From the NCBI GenBank assembly GCA_963555705.1, contig OY743174.1, forward strand, positions 26,477,608 through 26,541,607: a DNA stretch of 64,000 bases, read 5' to 3'. The DNA is from Ligustrum vulgare (taxonomy: Eukaryota > Streptophyta > Magnoliopsida > Lamiales > Oleaceae). Positions 60,879-64,000 of this stretch are shown one piece after another (position 1 is the stretch's first letter; each line of letters begins with the position of its first letter). The position numbers and the translations under genes are program-made. The notes under the pieces were generated by a model, which saw only the letters and a program-made list of their open reading frames with translations, ran no database searches and was not told the origin of the DNA.

Positions 60879-61740
60879 ATGAGAAGGTTGATGCCTTCAG
60901 CGCAAGGCTCATGGCTGTGGGTTTGTGAAACCCTTCTTTCCAATTGCCATGCGAATATTTACCTGGATCTTTTATCCATTGTCGTTCATTGTGAAAATGA
61001 GGTACGACATATGGATGTCAAGAAGTTGTTTCTTGAATGCATCTTGAGGAAATCATTTACAAAGTGTAATCTGATGAGTTCATATTAAAAACCATGAAAG
61101 TAAAATTCATGACTTACAAGTTTCCAACTTTGGATTTGGGTATTTGTTCAACATATGTAATACAGAATCTGATCGAATGATTGTGATACATGTTCTTGAT
61201 CAAAATCTTGATATATCTTAAGTATACTCGAGTATACAGAAAGATGAGTCAGTTTTCGCGACTATTTATTTGAATGACACTCTACTAATGTGTGAGAGTA
61301 TTTTCATTAAATAGTAATTGGCACCAGCAATTAGACTTGAAGGACTTGTAGATGACTGTCTATTTTTTCTAGATATCCGTACTTTTCGGAGTGGGAGAAA
61401 AATGAAATAGAAAGTCTCAAGTTTCATGTAATAATAAGATACTATCTACATTTGCAATAATGAAGTCTTGAAAGGAATAATATTATTTGTGGACTTTATC
61501 TATCTTATGAGTATTCTCCTAAGACTCATGGTAAGATATAGAAGGTTCCTTATGCTCCGGCTATAGGGAGCCTTACTTTGCACTAGATAGGTCATATCTT
61601 ATGCTGGAGATATTGTTGGTGATTATTAGTTTGATCCAGGATCAGATCATTGAATAGAGGTAAATCATATACTGAATCGTTTTCGAAAAACGAGTAAATA
61701 TTTGCTTATCTATTCAGTTGGTGATCTGATGGAATAAAAC
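60879..61740 (+). pseudogene. Decayed reverse transcriptase and RNase H traces in Copia-B1
   Basis: HMDVKKLFLECIL at about 61008-61048 corresponds to the Copia RT motif QMDVKTAFLNG. Near 61539, KVPYAPAIGSL corresponds to the segment before RNase H. Frames shift and stops are frequent between them. Upstream, 57050-60870 has only weak traces and no usable ORF. Confidence 0.7.
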
Positions 61741-61977
61741 TAATTAAGATCTGATTTGACTACGATTCTCGAGAGTCGTCAAAATTGGAATATAACTGGG
61801 AGATAATGTGGTTAATTGGTTGGAAATAACACAATCTTGGATTGTTTGTTATACAATCGTGACTTACATCGAAAGGAGTTACTATCTTGGTTGAGAACAT
61901 AATCATTAGTGTAATGATGATGTTGACAAGATGGATGATTCGATGTTTCATGTATACTCTAAGGGCAAGTGGGAGAT

Positions 61978-63391
61978 TGTTGGAATTATATATGCCCATA
62001 GAGTATAATTCACGACATTTAAAAGTAAAATATTAATTGATTGTATTAATATGATGTTGTGTTTGTCCACGGGTCGATTTGATATTACAAATTGAGTGTT
62101 TAAGTTGTTAAACACAGAAAGATTCAATTTGTGATTCGATCTAAAATTAACGTTCACGATCAGTAAATAAATATGGACAATTTATTTTGATAAGATCGTC
62201 TCGATTTTATTAAAGTCTGTCTTTGACTTTGGTAATAAAATTGAGAGTACGTTTGGAACGTATTGGACGGGACCACGTGAAATTAATTTGTGACATTGAC
62301 CATACAAATTTAATTTCACTAGATTATCGTACGTGGGACCTTAATCCTAATCGGATAATGGACTTCGATTACTAACTTGAAGTTCTTTGAGGTATCAATG
62401 GGTGAGATCAAATTGTTGATCAATATCTCGGTACTTTGGGAATTAAAGTGAAATAACGAGGAACATATATTCGTATTATGGAATCCGTCACCTTTTAGGT
62501 ATGATCACAATCTCACTGGTTCTTCTAGTGGACAGTTGAATCTGAGCTCAGTAATTCGACAGTGACTGTTGAATTCTATGATGTGATGGGATCACATCGA
62601 ACTGTCAGATAGAAGATGAGAGTTGAGAATTTATGAATATTCGGAGAAGGGCATTTTGGTCAATTTTAACTTGCTCCGAATATTCGAGTTGATCGACGGG
62701 GGTAACATGTAAGAACGATAAGTCAAAGGATATAATTATTGATTAATTGTTTCAGTAATTTCAATTTTACTAAGAGTGCAATCTCGTTCTTTTAGTGGAA
62801 TAAAACGTGATTAATAAATTAATTTTGACTGATCAAGAGTTGATCGGGTCATAATTAATATATTGGAGCTTAGTTTAATTGGGTCCGATCAGGTTCCCTC
62901 GGTGGCTTCACTAAAATGGGTTTATACATGCTTATTAACTGTATTGGGTTGTGCAGAAATGGGCCTGGGTTATGGTATTAGGCCTGGTAGGGTTTTGAGG
63001 TGTAAAGAGGTTACAAATAGTCTCCCAAGACTATTTTTCTTAACCTAATTGGCAAAGTGGCGAAACACACACTAAAGTGTATAGTGTGTGTTTCCTCTTT
63101 ACATAGAAACCCTAATCCTAGTTTAACCTAGGTCTTGAGAAGGTGACCACGCACCTGCACAGCTGCCATTGGAGAACACCGAGGAAAGCTTGAGGGTTTG
63201 AAGCTTTGGTGAAATCAAGAAGCAGCGAAAAGATATTATTGTAAAGCACGCTACAAGGGTAATATCTCTTTCCTTTTGTGTGCACAAAATTATTTATTCC
63301 AAGTTGAATACATAGAACAGAAAATTCTGTAACGGGATGATCTATTACAAGAAATTAATTTTTGTGATTAGAGCAACCCGGGTTCCCAACA
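61978..63391 (+). repeat. 3' LTR of Copia-B1
   Basis: Same length as the 5' LTR. Its outer end abuts the SDR coding piece at 63392. Confidence 0.95.
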
Positions 63392-63672
63392 CATGGTTGG
63401 CCCGACAGCCCAGCATTTTTAACCATTATACTGAGGGTACCGAACCTATCAACTGCAAAATCGACTGCATGGCTGATGTCATCTTCAAGAGTCACATCAC
63501 AATGGCAGAAGAAAACAGAGGTGTTGTTACCTAAGGTCTCGCACAAATTCTGACCAGTGTTGTCTTGAATATCAGCTACACAGATTTTTGCACCATGTTT
63601 GTGAAACAAGCGTACGATGCCCTCTCCAAGAGAAATACCACCAGCACCTCCAGTCAACAAAGCAACTTTTCC

Positions 63673-64000
63673 AAATAATTTGAAAAACCAGGTTCATTAT
63701 TGATATGTTTTTGTTAGAAGTGTTTTCATATAGAGAAAAATGCCAAAATCGGTGGTTCCAGATAGTAGAAATTAGGGCTCATTAGCCTCTGAAAGAAGAT
63801 AACTACTACTATATAAACTCCAATAAAAACTTCACTAAATCTAAATTATGAAGGCTAGCACAAGAATTCCAGGAAGGTAACTGATGCAGGTGCACCTACG
63901 AAAAAATTCACACAATAATTGAATTCTCAACCACACGGATATCAACTCACGAAGAAACACGTAATGTTTACTCAAAAGTCGAAATCTCTTCATAACAGAA
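63673..64000. other. Upstream flank or intron of the SDR pseudogene
   Basis: On the minus strand the SDR frame meets a stop shortly before GKVALL, so an exon boundary probably lies near 63672-63700. No upstream exon is recognised before the window ends. Confidence 0.45.

Larger units (their letters stand above)
54704..63391 (+). mobile_element. Copia-B1: young family-B Copia element with near-identical LTRs
   Basis: LTRs 54704-56117 and 61978-63391 are both exactly 1414 bp and run TGTTGGAATTATATA...CCCAACA. A perfect duplication CATGG (54699-54703 and 63392-63396) lies in SDR coding sequence. A Met-tRNA primer site (56120-56131) and polypurine tract GGGCAAGTGGGAGAT are present. By eye only about three LTR differences are found (near 54950, 55807 and 55890), so insertion is recent. 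The 5.9-kb interior has no intact gag-pol. Confidence 0.95.
51372..63672 (-). pseudogene. Short-chain dehydrogenase/reductase (SDR) gene shattered by four insertions
   Basis: NAD(P)-dependent SDR of the plant SDR110C type (secoisolariciresinol or xanthoxin dehydrogenase-like). Coding pieces in transcript order are 63672-63397, 54703-54651, 54427-54351, 54133-53943 and 51591-51372, with TAA at 51374-51372. Across each junction the protein reads on, for example GLSGQPC then PHIRNFDH over the Copia-B1 insertion, and AHL then LEHKRTED over Copia-D. Visible motifs are GKVALLTGGAGG, KNAG (normally NNAG), AYTGSKHAV with catalytic Tyr and Lys, VNCVSPYAVATG and SGTNLLVDGG. Other damage: two extra codons in the glycine-rich loop (GISLGEG) and a frameshift near 54010 before VNCVSPY. 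The first exon is not recognised. Not functional. Confidence 0.92.

Overview
The window is nuclear DNA of a flowering plant, almost certainly a eudicot. It is AT-rich, one gene is cut by GT-AG introns, and most of the sequence is plant-type transposable elements (Copia and Gypsy LTR elements, CACTA, hAT, Stowaway, Harbinger-like MITEs, Helitrons). A Lamiales-like asterid is a guess from the look of the proteins. I found no rRNA, tRNA or CRISPR. Only one ordinary host gene looks intact: a four-exon class III peroxidase at 20338-22768 (+).

Layout. 799-16081 is an old, mutated Copia element. Nested in it are a young non-autonomous Gypsy-type element (2091-10578, target duplication CTTCT) and a hAT MITE (14964-15415). 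The Gypsy-type element has no gag or pol. In antisense it carries an intact, intronless cytokinin-activating LOG enzyme gene (6361-7014) and an intact unknown cysteine-rich ORF (7311-7910). This is the most unusual object in the window. 16733-18865 is a Pack-CACTA element holding exon fragments of an SCY1-like kinase gene and an MSI4/FVE-type WD40 gene. The peroxidase follows; its third intron holds a Stowaway MITE and a duplicated, decoy-like splice acceptor. 22984-33163 is a 10.2-kb CACTA element with captured exons resembling an ER DnaJ/thioredoxin-like protein (ERDJ3A type) and a microRNA-like foldback.

33409-41815 is the 5' part of a Copia element (family B). Its LTR is split by a second small LTR element (33651-37212) and by a 3.2-kb solo LTR (37414-40604). 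43010-49310 is a run of related Helitrons, mostly on the minus strand, with a plus-strand insertion and a Stowaway MITE. 51372-63672 is a minus-strand short-chain dehydrogenase/reductase (SDR) pseudogene cut into five coding pieces by two LTR elements (51592-53937 and 54704-63391) and two related MITEs. One of these, the 8.7-kb family-B Copia, has near-identical 1414-bp LTRs but a decayed pol, so it was probably mobilised in trans.

The genes do not form a pathway. The window records repeated nesting and repeated capture of host gene pieces by transposons. Boundaries rest on TG...CA ends, terminal inverted repeats, primer-binding sites and target-site duplications read directly from the sequence. 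Gene family names rest on motif recognition without a database search.
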